Position numbers and translations under genes: made by a program
Notes under the pieces: generated by a model
The model's input: only the letters and a program-made list of their open reading frames with translations
Told to the model about the DNA's origin: nothing
Databases searched by the model: none
Part shown: one piece after another, positions 10,812 to 18,306 of the stretch
Position numbering within the stretch: position 1 is the stretch's first letter
Layout of the letters: each line of letters starts with the position of its first letter
DNA from: an uncultured Methanobrevibacter sp.
GTDB taxonomy: Archaea > Methanobacteriota > Methanobacteria > Methanobacteriales > Methanobacteriaceae
Reading direction: 5' to 3'
Length of the DNA: 62,359 nucleotides
NCBI RefSeq assembly: GCF_900314695.1
Contig: NZ_OMWD01000019.1
Span: 1 to 62,359 of the forward strand

Positions 10812-10866
10812 TTTTAATGTCTATACTGTAGTTTTACCTCACGATACTACTCATTAGACATTAAAA
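10812..10866 (+). repeat. 55-nt stem-loop (12-bp perfect arms)
   Basis: TTTTAATGTCTA (10812-10823) pairs exactly with TAGACATTAAAA (10855-10866). Inside, GTAGT (10828-10832) pairs with ACTAC (10846-10850), separated from the outer stem by a symmetric 4x4 internal loop. It could be the 3' end of the DUF371 transcript or one end of a small mobile-element remnant (see 10909). Confidence 0.6.
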
Positions 10867-10908
10867 CCATTTAATAGATTTCGAGGTTTTCTTCATTGAA
10901 TTGAACTA

Positions 10909-10930
10909 CCCCAACTTATAGAAGTTGGGG
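10909..10930 (+). mobile_element. IS200/IS605-type end-like hairpin (solo remnant)
   Basis: A 9-bp perfect stem CCCCAACTT / AAGTTGGGG with loop ATAG sits in the context GAACTA-hairpin-ATTCTTACTTC. This layout resembles the right-end palindrome of IS200/IS605 (TnpB-bearing) elements. No transposase or TnpB frame is present, so at most this is a scar or a non-autonomous element. Recognition is by pattern only. Confidence 0.5.
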
Positions 10931-11072
10931 ATTCTTACTTCACGTTTTGTTAATAATTTATTTTTAATTTAATTTATGGTTTGAGAATTCAAAAGTCGTG
11001 AAAATTGTGATAAAAATAGTTAACTTTAAATAAGTTAAGGGATATATTTTTTTATAACTACTTTTGTTTTAT

Positions 11073-11159
<87 letters not shown>

Positions 11160-11235
11160 TTTATATAAAAATTCTTATTTTGAAAAGTTTATTAATCATT
11201 AAATCAAATATATTTCTCAATTGGAGGAATTTAAT

Positions 11236-13722
11236 TTGATTAAAAAAACATTTTTTATTTTATCAATTTTTGCATTAATTGTCCTATCGCTATCCTGTGT
11301 AAGTGCAGCAGATACAGGTAATAATGCTACAGCTAATCTTGAAGACTTGGCTGGTGAAATCAACTCAACTGATGTTGGTGAAACACTTAATCTAAATCAG
11401 GATTACAAAAGCACAAATTCATCAAATCAAATTATAATTTCAAAATCAATCACAATTGATGGAAACAATCATACGATAGAGGCTCCTGATGTGGAAAGAG
11501 TGTTTTTGGTAAATGCGGATAATGTCTGCATTAAAAATTTAAATTTTATCAATTCAAAAGCAACAGGCCTTGCTGGGGGAGTCATCTCCTGGTGGGGAAA
11601 TAATGGCTCATTGTCCAATTGTAATTTTGAAAATAACTCTGCTTCATCAGCTGCAGGGGCAGTTTTGTGGAAAGGAAATAATGGACTTATTGAAAACTGT
11701 AATTTCATGAACAATAATGTAACTTACGGTCCTGCAGTCGGCCTAACAAGTGGTGAGAGTTTTGATCCTCACCAGATTCACATTCAGGTGGTAAACAGTG
11801 AAGGGGGAGCTCTTTATTTGCAGGGATATAACCTTCTTGTCAATAATTGCAATTTCCTGAACAATCTTGCACTTTTTCATGGCGGTGCAATTTGCGTTCA
11901 TTGGTATAGCAATGTAACAATTTCAAATTCCCGCTTTAAAAACAACTCTGCAGCAGAGTATTCTGGTGCACTACATTTGGATGGAGATAATCCAACTGTT
12001 ATAGGATGCGATTTTGAAAATAATCATCAGAAGGATTTGCAGATTCATGCACATGCAGCTATTGCCAATTCCACTTTTGATTGTCTCTCTTCTATTGAAG
12101 ATGAGTATAATTCATCTTACATTAATGTAACATTCAGATATGGCAATTCATTTGAAGATTTGTCTTTAAAAATTAACAACACTCCTGAAGGAGGTGTTTT
12201 AGTTTTAGATAGGGATTATATCTACATCAATGGATCAAATAAGGGAATTCTAATTAATAAAACCATTATAATAGATGGTAATGGCCATACAATTGATGGA
12301 AATAATGCATCAAGAATTTTTAACATAAGCGCAGACAATGTAGTTATTGAAAACATCAATTTCATCAACGGAAATCCGATTGCAAAATACTTCTCAAGAG
12401 ATATTGGGGGCGGAGCAATTTATTGGAATGGTGCAAATGGTAGGGTTAAAAACTGCAACTTCTCAAACAATGTGATTCGTGGCATTGAAGATGACCCGTT
12501 CGATAAGGAAGAAGAAATTGTCATGGAAGATGGGACTATCATACATACTATCCGATTCCGCCAAATGGGTGCAAAAATAACTGAAGGTGGAGCAATAGTC
12601 TGGAATGGAACAAACGGCACTGTTTTGGATTGTGTATTTAGAAATAATCATGTCGGATATGCAAATTCTGGTGGAGCTATCCAATGGAAAGGTGATAATG
12701 GAAAGATATTGAAATCCCAATTTTACCAAAATGATGCATGGTGCGGTGCTGCAGTCTGCTGGGTTGGAGACAACGGATTTATAAGCGAATCAACAGTAAT
12801 GGACAATGGATTTTTCGATGGAGGAATATACTGGTTTGGTAAAAACGGAACAATAGTTCACTCAATTTTGGTTGGAAACGGATATCCTTTAGTATTGAGA
12901 TCCAGCGAAAAATTAACTGCAGAATATAACTTCTGGGGAGATACAATTTACAATATCTCCAAAGTGGAAAAACCTGATTTTGTATCTAAATGGCTGGTCT
13001 TAAATTACAATCATGACGGTAAATTTATACTCAAAGGTGATAACATAACTGTTCGTTATGATTTATCCTATTTGGTAGATAAGGATGGAAACGTGTCACG
13101 TTACAGTGATGCTTCAGGTCTTTATGATGGTGAAATTAATTATACTGCTGAAAGAACAGGATATTTGGATATAACATTTGACAATGGCATCAAAATAAAA
13201 ATCGATGCTAGGGAAGCTATTGTAAGCAGTGATGTAACCAAATATTATCAAAACAGCAAAATTTCTTTTAAAGTCACTGTCTATGATTTTGTTGGAAAAG
13301 TCGTTTCAAAAAAAGTTAAATTTACAGTCAACGGTAAGAACTATTTTGTCGAAACCGATAAAAATGGTGTTGCAACTTTAAAATTAAAATTCAAACCTGG
13401 AAAATATACAGTTTATTCTTCTTATGGGGATGCAAAAGTTAAAAATAAGATAATAGTTAAGAATACATTAATTACTAAAAATATTTACAAAAAATTCAAA
13501 AAATCAGGTAAATTCTATGTTAAGGTTTTAAATTCAAAAGGAAAAACATTCGCCAAAAAAGTAGTTAAAATTAGTTTTAAAGGGAAAACCTATAAAATCA
13601 AAACCAATAAAAAAGGAATAGCTACTTTAAAAATTTCTAAGAATTTAAAAATTGGAAAACATATAATTAAAACAACTTATAATGGTTTAACAAATACAAA
13701 TAAGATTATAGTTAAAAAATAA
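11236..13722 (+). CDS. Adhesin-like protein: beta-helix plus lysine-rich end modules
   Basis: Secreted surface protein of about 828 residues. The N-terminus is a signal peptide (KKTFFILSIFALIVLSL ... CVSA). Two beta-helix blocks follow (about residues 40-280 and 300-570) with turns such as NCNFENNSA and GGAI-W-x-G-x-N-G, as in polymorphic-membrane-protein/PbH1 folds. The last ~170 residues are two lysine-rich Ig-like modules shared with the adhesins at 1 and 4970. Start: a TTG at 11221 is in frame, but GGAGGA (11223-11228) lies inside that extension and seven bases before TTG 11236, which also gives a standard signal peptide. I choose 11236. Function in adhesion is inferred from family; the ligand is unknown. 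Confidence 0.88.
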   Translation: MIKKTFFILSIFALIVLSLSCVSAADTGNNATANLEDLAGEINSTDVGETLNLNQDYKSTNSSNQIIISKSITIDGNNHTIEAPDVERVFLVNADNVCIKNLNFINSKATGLAGGVISWWGNNGSLSNCNFENNSASSAAGAVLWKGNNGLIENCNFMNNNVTYGPAVGLTSGESFDPHQIHIQVVNSEGGALYLQGYNLLVNNCNFLNNLALFHGGAICVHWYSNVTISNSRFKNNSAAEYSGALHLDGDNPTVIGCDFENNHQKDLQIHAHAAIANSTFDCLSSIEDEYNSSYINVTFRYGNSFEDLSLKINNTPEGGVLVLDRDYIYINGSNKGILINKTIIIDGNGHTIDGNNASRIFNISADNVVIENINFINGNPIAKYFSRDIGGGAIYWNGANGRVKNCNFSNNVIRGIEDDPFDKEEEIVMEDGTIIHTIRFRQMGAKITEGGAIVWNGTNGTVLDCVFRNNHVGYANSGGAIQWKGDNGKILKSQFYQNDAWCGAAVCWVGDNGFISESTVMDNGFFDGGIYWFGKNGTIVHSILVGNGYPLVLRSSEKLTAEYNFWGDTIYNISKVEKPDFVSKWLVLNYNHDGKFILKGDNITVRYDLSYLVDKDGNVSRYSDASGLYDGEINYTAERTGYLDITFDNGIKIKIDAREAIVSSDVTKYYQNSKISFKVTVYDFVGKVVSKKVKFTVNGKNYFVETDKNGVATLKLKFKPGKYTVYSSYGDAKVKNKIIVKNTLITKNIYKKFKKSGKFYVKVLNSKGKTFAKKVVKISFKGKTYKIKTNKKGIATLKISKNLKIGKHIIKTTYNGLTNTNKIIVKK

Positions 13723-13860
13723 CTATTACTCTTATTTTTTTGTTAAATATTCTTTTTTTCATTTTTAATCAGTTTCAAAAGTTCAATTGGATAATTTTAA
13801 TAACCTTTTTATTAGATTAAATTAAAAATTATAATTAATTAAAGTTTATGGTGATAATTT

Positions 13861-14715
13861 ATGAAAGCTGTAATTCCAGCAGCAGGTTTTGGAACAAGAT
13901 TTTTACCTGCTACTAAGGCACAACCTAAGGAAATGTTGCCTGTTTATGACAAACCTACTATTCAGTATGTTATTGAAGAGGCAGTGGCATCAGGTATTGA
14001 TGATATTTTAATTGTAACTGGTAGAAACAAAAGATCTATTGAAGACCACTTCGATAAATCCTTTGAACTGGAACAAACATTGCAAAGCGCTGGTAAAGAT
14101 GACCGTTTAAGACAGGTTCGTGCAATTACTGATTTGGCTGATATCTGTTATGTAAGGCAAAAAGAACAGAGAGGACTTGGAGATGCAATTTATTGCGCTG
14201 AAAAGCATGTTGGTGGAGAACCATTCGCTGTTCTTTTAGGTGATTCAATCACTAAAGGTCCAACTCCCTGCACAAAGCAATTAATTGATGTTTATGAAAA
14301 GTATGGTGCATCTGCAATTTCTCTTGAAGAGGTTCCAAAGCATAAGGTAGAGAGATATGGAATCATTAAAGGAACTGAAGTGGAAAAGGATGTTTATAAT
14401 ATTGAAAAACTTGTTGAAAAACCATTGGCCCACCAAGCTCCTTCAAATCTTGCTATAATGGGAAGATATGTTTTGACCCCTGATATTTTTGATAAAATTG
14501 ATGAAACAGAACCTGGTGTTGGTGGTGAAATTCAGCTTACCGATGCTCTTCAAAAATTGGATGCAATTTATGGAGTTACATTTGATGGAAAAACTTATGA
14601 TATAGGTAATCGTTTCGAATGGCTTAAAACTTCAATTGAATTTGCAATGGATGATGAAGAGTCCAAAGATGATTTGATGGAATATATGAAAAAAGTGATT
14701 AGTCAAAATGAATAG
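13861..14715 (+). CDS. galU: UTP--glucose-1-phosphate uridylyltransferase
   Basis: Makes UDP-glucose from UTP and glucose-1-phosphate for glycan and glycolipid synthesis in the cytoplasm. The 284-residue length fits the family. The nucleotide-binding signature GAGFGTRFLPATKAQPKEMLP is at the N-terminus, and LLGDSI, the VEKP loop and PGVGGEIQLTDAL motifs are all present. Ribosome site GGTGAT precedes ATG 13861. It is followed by its own hairpin terminator, so it is probably monocistronic. UDP-glucose could feed the galE product encoded at 53603. Confident call. Confidence 0.95.
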   Translation: MKAVIPAAGFGTRFLPATKAQPKEMLPVYDKPTIQYVIEEAVASGIDDILIVTGRNKRSIEDHFDKSFELEQTLQSAGKDDRLRQVRAITDLADICYVRQKEQRGLGDAIYCAEKHVGGEPFAVLLGDSITKGPTPCTKQLIDVYEKYGASAISLEEVPKHKVERYGIIKGTEVEKDVYNIEKLVEKPLAHQAPSNLAIMGRYVLTPDIFDKIDETEPGVGGEIQLTDALQKLDAIYGVTFDGKTYDIGNRFEWLKTSIEFAMDDEESKDDLMEYMKKVISQNE

Positions 14716-14752
14716 TTATTTCATGTAAAATAACTTTTTAACTCTTTTTTTT
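14714..14752 (+). terminator. Hairpin terminator after galU
   Basis: An 8-bp stem AGTTATTT / AAATAACT with loop CATGTA starts at the galU stop codon. It is followed by T-rich sequence ending in eight T. Confidence 0.7.
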
Positions 14753-14764
14753 ATGGATGATATT

Positions 14765-15988
14765 ATGCAATATCGGTTGATTGAAAAAACCGGCGATGAA
14801 GTTTCTGCTTTAGGTTTTGGGGCAATGCGCCTTCCTTTAAAAAATGGTAAAATTAATCGAGAATTGGCTAAAAGGCAAATCTATTATGCAATTGATAATG
14901 GTGTTAATTTTATAGATACTGCCTATCTTTATGGAGACAGCGAAAAATTTTTAGGCGAGATTCTTCAGGGTGAGTATAAGGATAAGGTTAAGATTTGCAC
15001 AAAGCTGCCATCCATTCATGTTAGAAAATATGAAGATATGGAAAACTTTTTGGATGAACAGCTAAAACGACTCCAAAGAGATTATATTGATTATTATCTT
15101 ATCCATTCAGTTGATTTGAAAACCGTTAACCGACTGCTTAAGAAAGGATTGATAGATTTTTTAAACAAGGCAAAAAGTGAAGGCAAGATTAAGCATGTTG
15201 GATTTTCATATCATGGTGTTAAGGAGGAATTCGACTTATTGATTGATGGCTATGACTGGGATGTGGTTATGGTTCAGTATAACTACTTTGATGAAAATGT
15301 TCAGGCCAGCACTGAAGGTATTGAATATGCTGCTTCAAAAGGAATGGGTATTTTTGTAATGGAACCTTTAAAGGGAGGTATTCTTGCAGGTAAAATGCCT
15401 AAAGATGCTGAAGAAATTTTCAAAAAAGCAGATTCCACCAAAACAACTGCACAATGGGCACTTCAATGGGTTTTAAACAATCGCAATATTTCCTGCGTAT
15501 TTTCCGGAATGAATTCCATTGAACAAATTGAAGATAATTTGGTTGTTGCTAATTCCACAACACCTCTGTCCATGACATTTGAGGAAATGGAAACTGTGGA
15601 ACTTGTCAAAAGAGTCATGAGAAATTCTTTAAAGATTAACTGTTCTACTTGTGGATACTGCATGCCATGTCCTCAGGGCGTCAATATTCCAGAATGCTTA
15701 AAAACATACAATGAAAAATACTTGTTCGATCATAAAGGTTTCATAAACACCTCATTGATAGATTACTATCAGTATGTTGGTGGAATCATGGGAAAAGCGG
15801 CCAATGCTGGTTTATGCAATGGCTGCGGCAAATGTCTGAGGAAATGCCCTCAAAAATTGGACATCATTTCCGAGCTTGAAAAAGTTAAAAAGGAATTTGA
15901 ATTTCCAGGAATCAAATATATCCTTCCGATTGTTAAAACTGTTGGCATTCCAATATATAAATATGCCATTAAGCTAATTAATCGCTAA
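14765..15988 (+). CDS. Aldo/keto reductase with C-terminal 4Fe-4S ferredoxin domain
   Basis: NAD(P)H-type oxidoreductase of about 407 residues. The AKR barrel (residues ~1-280) carries the catalytic set: Asp and Tyr in DTAYLYGDSE, Lys in CTKLP and His in LIHS. The C-terminal part has a cysteine cluster CSTCGYCMPCPQGVNIPEC and a ferredoxin motif CNGCGKCLRKCP, so an iron-sulfur centre is expected. This is the known 'predicted oxidoreductase of the aldo/keto reductase family' common in anaerobes; its substrate is unknown. Start: an in-frame ATG at 14753 exists, but GGATGAT lies between it and ATG 14765, which gives the usual MQYR-x-x-x-KTG N-terminus. A small convergent gene overlaps its stop by 4 bp. 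Confidence 0.9.
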   Translation: MQYRLIEKTGDEVSALGFGAMRLPLKNGKINRELAKRQIYYAIDNGVNFIDTAYLYGDSEKFLGEILQGEYKDKVKICTKLPSIHVRKYEDMENFLDEQLKRLQRDYIDYYLIHSVDLKTVNRLLKKGLIDFLNKAKSEGKIKHVGFSYHGVKEEFDLLIDGYDWDVVMVQYNYFDENVQASTEGIEYAASKGMGIFVMEPLKGGILAGKMPKDAEEIFKKADSTKTTAQWALQWVLNNRNISCVFSGMNSIEQIEDNLVVANSTTPLSMTFEEMETVELVKRVMRNSLKINCSTCGYCMPCPQGVNIPECLKTYNEKYLFDHKGFINTSLIDYYQYVGGIMGKAANAGLCNGCGKCLRKCPQKLDIISELEKVKKEFEFPGIKYILPIVKTVGIPIYKYAIKLINR

Positions 15989-16167
15989 TTATATCTTAAA
16001 AGATAATATAATTCAATAAATAATTTGTCTTCTGTTTTTAACCAGTTTTGTGACATGACAAAATCAATGCTTTCAGCCCATACGTTATCTCTTACTATGT
16101 TGCTTACTTCGATAAACAATGGATTGCTTTTTTCTTTCATGAACAGGTCATATAGATCATTAGGCAT
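15985..16167 (-). CDS. Small hypothetical protein, 60 aa
   Basis: Minus-strand frame encoding about 60 residues (MPNDLYDLFMKEKSN...). Composition is protein-like: charged, amphipathic, with three Trp/Tyr-rich stretches. No cysteine pairs, signal peptide or membrane helix. ATG 16167 is preceded at good spacing by GTGAT, as in many genes here; a GTG at 16176 is the alternative. Its stop overlaps the convergent reductase gene by 4 bp. I do not recognise a family. Its reality rests on the ribosome site, the composition, and the otherwise empty interval. Confidence 0.5.
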   Translation of the reverse strand: MPNDLYDLFMKEKSNPLFIEVSNIVRDNVWAESIDFVMSQNWLKTEDKLFIELYYLLRYN

Positions 16168-16336
16168 TTTAATCACTTTAATTTTAAATTTAATTTATTC
16201 TATCTGTTTATATGGTATTTAAAGCTTGTTGAAGTCATTTTGAAAAATTGCAGTCATTTTTACATATTATTTAAACTTTTCGGATAGTGAAAAATTAATA
16301 TAATTTAAAAACTAATTTTAGATTATAGGTGAAAAT

Positions 16337-16546
16337 ATGAAACTTGAAGAATTATTGGCACCATGTCCAAAATGTGGTTCAAAAGATAAAATTGCTCACA
16401 GAAAATTATTAGACAATCACAGGGCACATGCAGAAATGGAAACTGTAAAATGTGAAGAATGTGGTTATATTTTCTTTGTAAATGATGATATGGAAGAAGA
16501 TGAAAAGAAAAAACTGTTAAATGAATTAAATAAGATACATGGTTAA
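16337..16546 (+). CDS. Cys-rich zinc-ribbon-like peptide (TIGR04165-like), probable substrate of the adjacent radical SAM enzyme
   Basis: A 69-residue protein with two CxxC knuckles, CPKCG (about residues 10-14) and CEECG (about 40-44), and a highly charged C-terminal tail (DDMEEDEKKKLLNELNKIHG). It resembles the Cys-rich peptides of methanogens that NCBI calls TIGR04165, known next to TIGR04083 peptide-modifying radical SAM enzymes (my recollection; not searched). It overlaps the radical SAM gene by 8 bp, so translation is likely coupled. It could simply be a zinc ribbon, or a precursor whose cysteines or neighbouring residues are modified. AGGTG precedes ATG 16337, and a TATA-like stretch lies about 35 bp upstream of that. 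Confidence 0.85.
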   Translation: MKLEELLAPCPKCGSKDKIAHRKLLDNHRAHAEMETVKCEECGYIFFVNDDMEEDEKKKLLNELNKIHG

Positions 16547-17675
16547 AATGACATTTCATGTAATGATTATCCCTACTCTTAACTGTCCATCAAATTGTAA
16601 ATATTGTTGGGGTTCTGAAAATAAAAAAGAAATGATGGATTTGGAAATTATCGACCAGATATGTGAGTGGTTAGCTGATTTTAGAGATGATAAAGTTCAT
16701 TTCACTTTTCATGGCGGTGAACCTCTTCTTGCAGGTTATGACTTCTATGAGTATTCTTTGGAAAAGTTATCCCAATTGCCAAACTTCGAAGGATTTTCCC
16801 TTCAAAGCAATATCTGGCTTTTAACAGATGAATTGATTGATTTATTTGTTAAATACAATGTTGTTGTAAGTACAAGTATTGACGGACCGAAAGAAATAAA
16901 TGATTATCAAAGGGGAGATGGATATTTTGATAAAACAATGTCCCGATATGAACTTGCAAAAAGCAAGGGGTTAATCATTAACTTTGTTTTGACAGTAACT
17001 GATTATTCTAAAGATTTCTCAGATGAACTGTATGATTTCTTTAAAAATGAAAAAATGAACCTTAAAATACATGCTGCCCTTCCGTCACTGAGGGGTGACA
17101 ATGCTGATCCATGGGCTCTTGATCAGGAGGAACATGGTAAACTGCTTGTAGATTGGTTGGACAAGTATCTTTATGATTTGGATAAGTTCACTGTTATGGA
17201 TCTTGACCATATCTGTAAATCTTCACTTAGAAGAAGAGGCACTCTCTGCACATTTGCAGATTGTATAGGTACAACATTGGCGGTAGGCTCTGACGGTTCG
17301 ATTTATCCATGTTACAGATTTGTTGGAATGCCTGAATATGTTTTAGGAAATGTAGGTGTTAATCCTAGTTTTGATGATTTAAAGGAATCTGATGCATGGG
17401 CAAAACTAATGGAATTTAGAGATTATGTTGATGAAAACTGTAAAAAATGTCGATATGTTAAATATTGTGAAGGTGGATGTCCTTATAATGCTATTGTTGC
17501 ATATCAAACACCTCAGGCAGTTGATCCTCAATGTACTGCATATAAAATGATATTCGGAGAAGTTTCAAAAAGAATGAATAAAGAATTTGCCAAATCAGCC
17601 TTTGGAATGGGCGCACCTGCTCCAAGAAAAGAAGGCGAACCATTTAGCATCATGGATTTGGCGATGAAACCTTGA
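16539..17675 (+). CDS. Peptide-modifying radical SAM/SPASM enzyme (TIGR04083-like)
   Basis: Radical SAM enzyme of 378 residues. The N-terminal cluster motif CPSNCKYC (C16-x3-C20-x2-C23) binds the SAM 4Fe-4S cluster, and FHGGEPLL is the GGE motif. The C-terminal SPASM region, with CTFADCIGT, YPCYRF and ENCKKCRYVKYCEGGCPYNA, should bind two auxiliary clusters. Such enzymes install thioether or carbon-carbon crosslinks in ribosomal peptides, or activate sulfatases. The N-terminus matches the methanogen family NCBI names TIGR04083 (recollection). The 8-bp overlap with the Cys-rich peptide gene points to that peptide as substrate (inference). An internal ATG at 16548 is an alternative start. The chemistry it performs is unknown. 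Confidence 0.88.
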   Translation: MVKMTFHVMIIPTLNCPSNCKYCWGSENKKEMMDLEIIDQICEWLADFRDDKVHFTFHGGEPLLAGYDFYEYSLEKLSQLPNFEGFSLQSNIWLLTDELIDLFVKYNVVVSTSIDGPKEINDYQRGDGYFDKTMSRYELAKSKGLIINFVLTVTDYSKDFSDELYDFFKNEKMNLKIHAALPSLRGDNADPWALDQEEHGKLLVDWLDKYLYDLDKFTVMDLDHICKSSLRRRGTLCTFADCIGTTLAVGSDGSIYPCYRFVGMPEYVLGNVGVNPSFDDLKESDAWAKLMEFRDYVDENCKKCRYVKYCEGGCPYNAIVAYQTPQAVDPQCTAYKMIFGEVSKRMNKEFAKSAFGMGAPAPRKEGEPFSIMDLAMKP

Positions 17676-17683
17676 TGATAATT

Positions 17684-17959
17684 ATGGATAGTGATATTTT
17701 AGAAAAATTATCAGATTTGGAACATAGGCAATGGTGTGAATGGTCTGGTTCAGTATCTAAAGATATATTTTCATTAATCACTATTTTGGATAGGTTTGAA
17801 GACGATTTGAGTGATGATGAAAAGTTGACTGTATCCAGAATTAAAGACAAGTTGGCTCGTTGGGATAATTTACATGTAAATTATTCTGATTTGCCTGAAA
17901 ATGAAAAGGAAAAGGATAGAATCTATGCTAAAAGAGTATTGTCTATTCTAAATGATTAA
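17684..17959 (+). CDS. Small acidic protein with LEHRQW / LPENEKEKDR signatures (RyR-domain-like)
   Basis: About 91 residues, acidic, no membrane segment. Two conserved-looking blocks stand out: LEHRQWCEWS near the N-terminus and RWDNLHVNYSDLPENEKEKDR in the second half. The last resembles the Y-x-x-L-x-E-x-E-K-x-x-D-R core of RyR-type domains in phage and archaeal proteins; this is resemblance by eye, not a search result. It starts a few bases after the radical SAM stop, so it is probably the third gene of that operon. ATG 17684 is chosen over TTG 17672 and ATG 17675 because a GATGAT element sits in front of it. Role unknown; a link to peptide modification is inferred only from position. Confidence 0.7.
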   Translation: MDSDILEKLSDLEHRQWCEWSGSVSKDIFSLITILDRFEDDLSDDEKLTVSRIKDKLARWDNLHVNYSDLPENEKEKDRIYAKRVLSILND

Positions 17960-18057
17960 TTTTTCTGTAATCTAATTATAGAATGCTCTGTGGCTGGAAA
18001 GTCAATGGGATAATAAATTATTTGTAATTGCAAATATATTTCTGACTAATTTTTTAA

Positions 18058-18293
18058 GTAATACGTGGTATTTAAATAAATCCAAAAAAAGTAATACTTT
18101 ATATACTATATTTTACAAATATGTATCATAGTAATACTGAGTATTTAAATGAACTCAAAAAAAGTAATACTTTTGGGCTGTTTGGTACTTACTGAATTTA
18201 ATTTTTTAATTGGTTTCAAGATTTTGGAATTTCCATTGAAAAATTTTTGAGTAATACTGGGTATTTAAATAAATTAAAAAAAAGTAATACTTT
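18058..18293 (+). promoter_or_regulatory. Three 43-bp promoter/operator units upstream of the metal ATPase
   Basis: Units at 18058-18100, 18131-18173 and 18251-18293 share the order GTAATAC, 3-nt spacer, GTATTTAAAT, A-rich stretch, GTAATACTTT. In each, the two GTAATAC boxes start exactly 33 bp apart, and the first forms an inverted pair AATAC-N3-GTATT. A TATA box (TATTTAAAT) lies inside every unit. In the last unit the predicted start of transcription falls near the second GTAATAC, just before the ATPase ribosome site GAGGTG. This looks like a repressor-occluded promoter with extra upstream copies. The regulator is not in the window. The rest of 17960-18306 shows nothing else. Confidence 0.75.
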
Positions 18294-18306
18294 GAGGTGT
18301 TTTTGA

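Noticed and set aside
10784..11072. Complete IS605-type element with tnpA or tnpB
   Set aside because: The gap is under 300 bp and has no transposase or TnpB frame on either strand.
16025..16222. 65-residue plus-strand frame after the aldo/keto reductase
   Set aside because: Antisense to a more protein-like minus-strand frame and without ribosome site; composition typical of a shadow.
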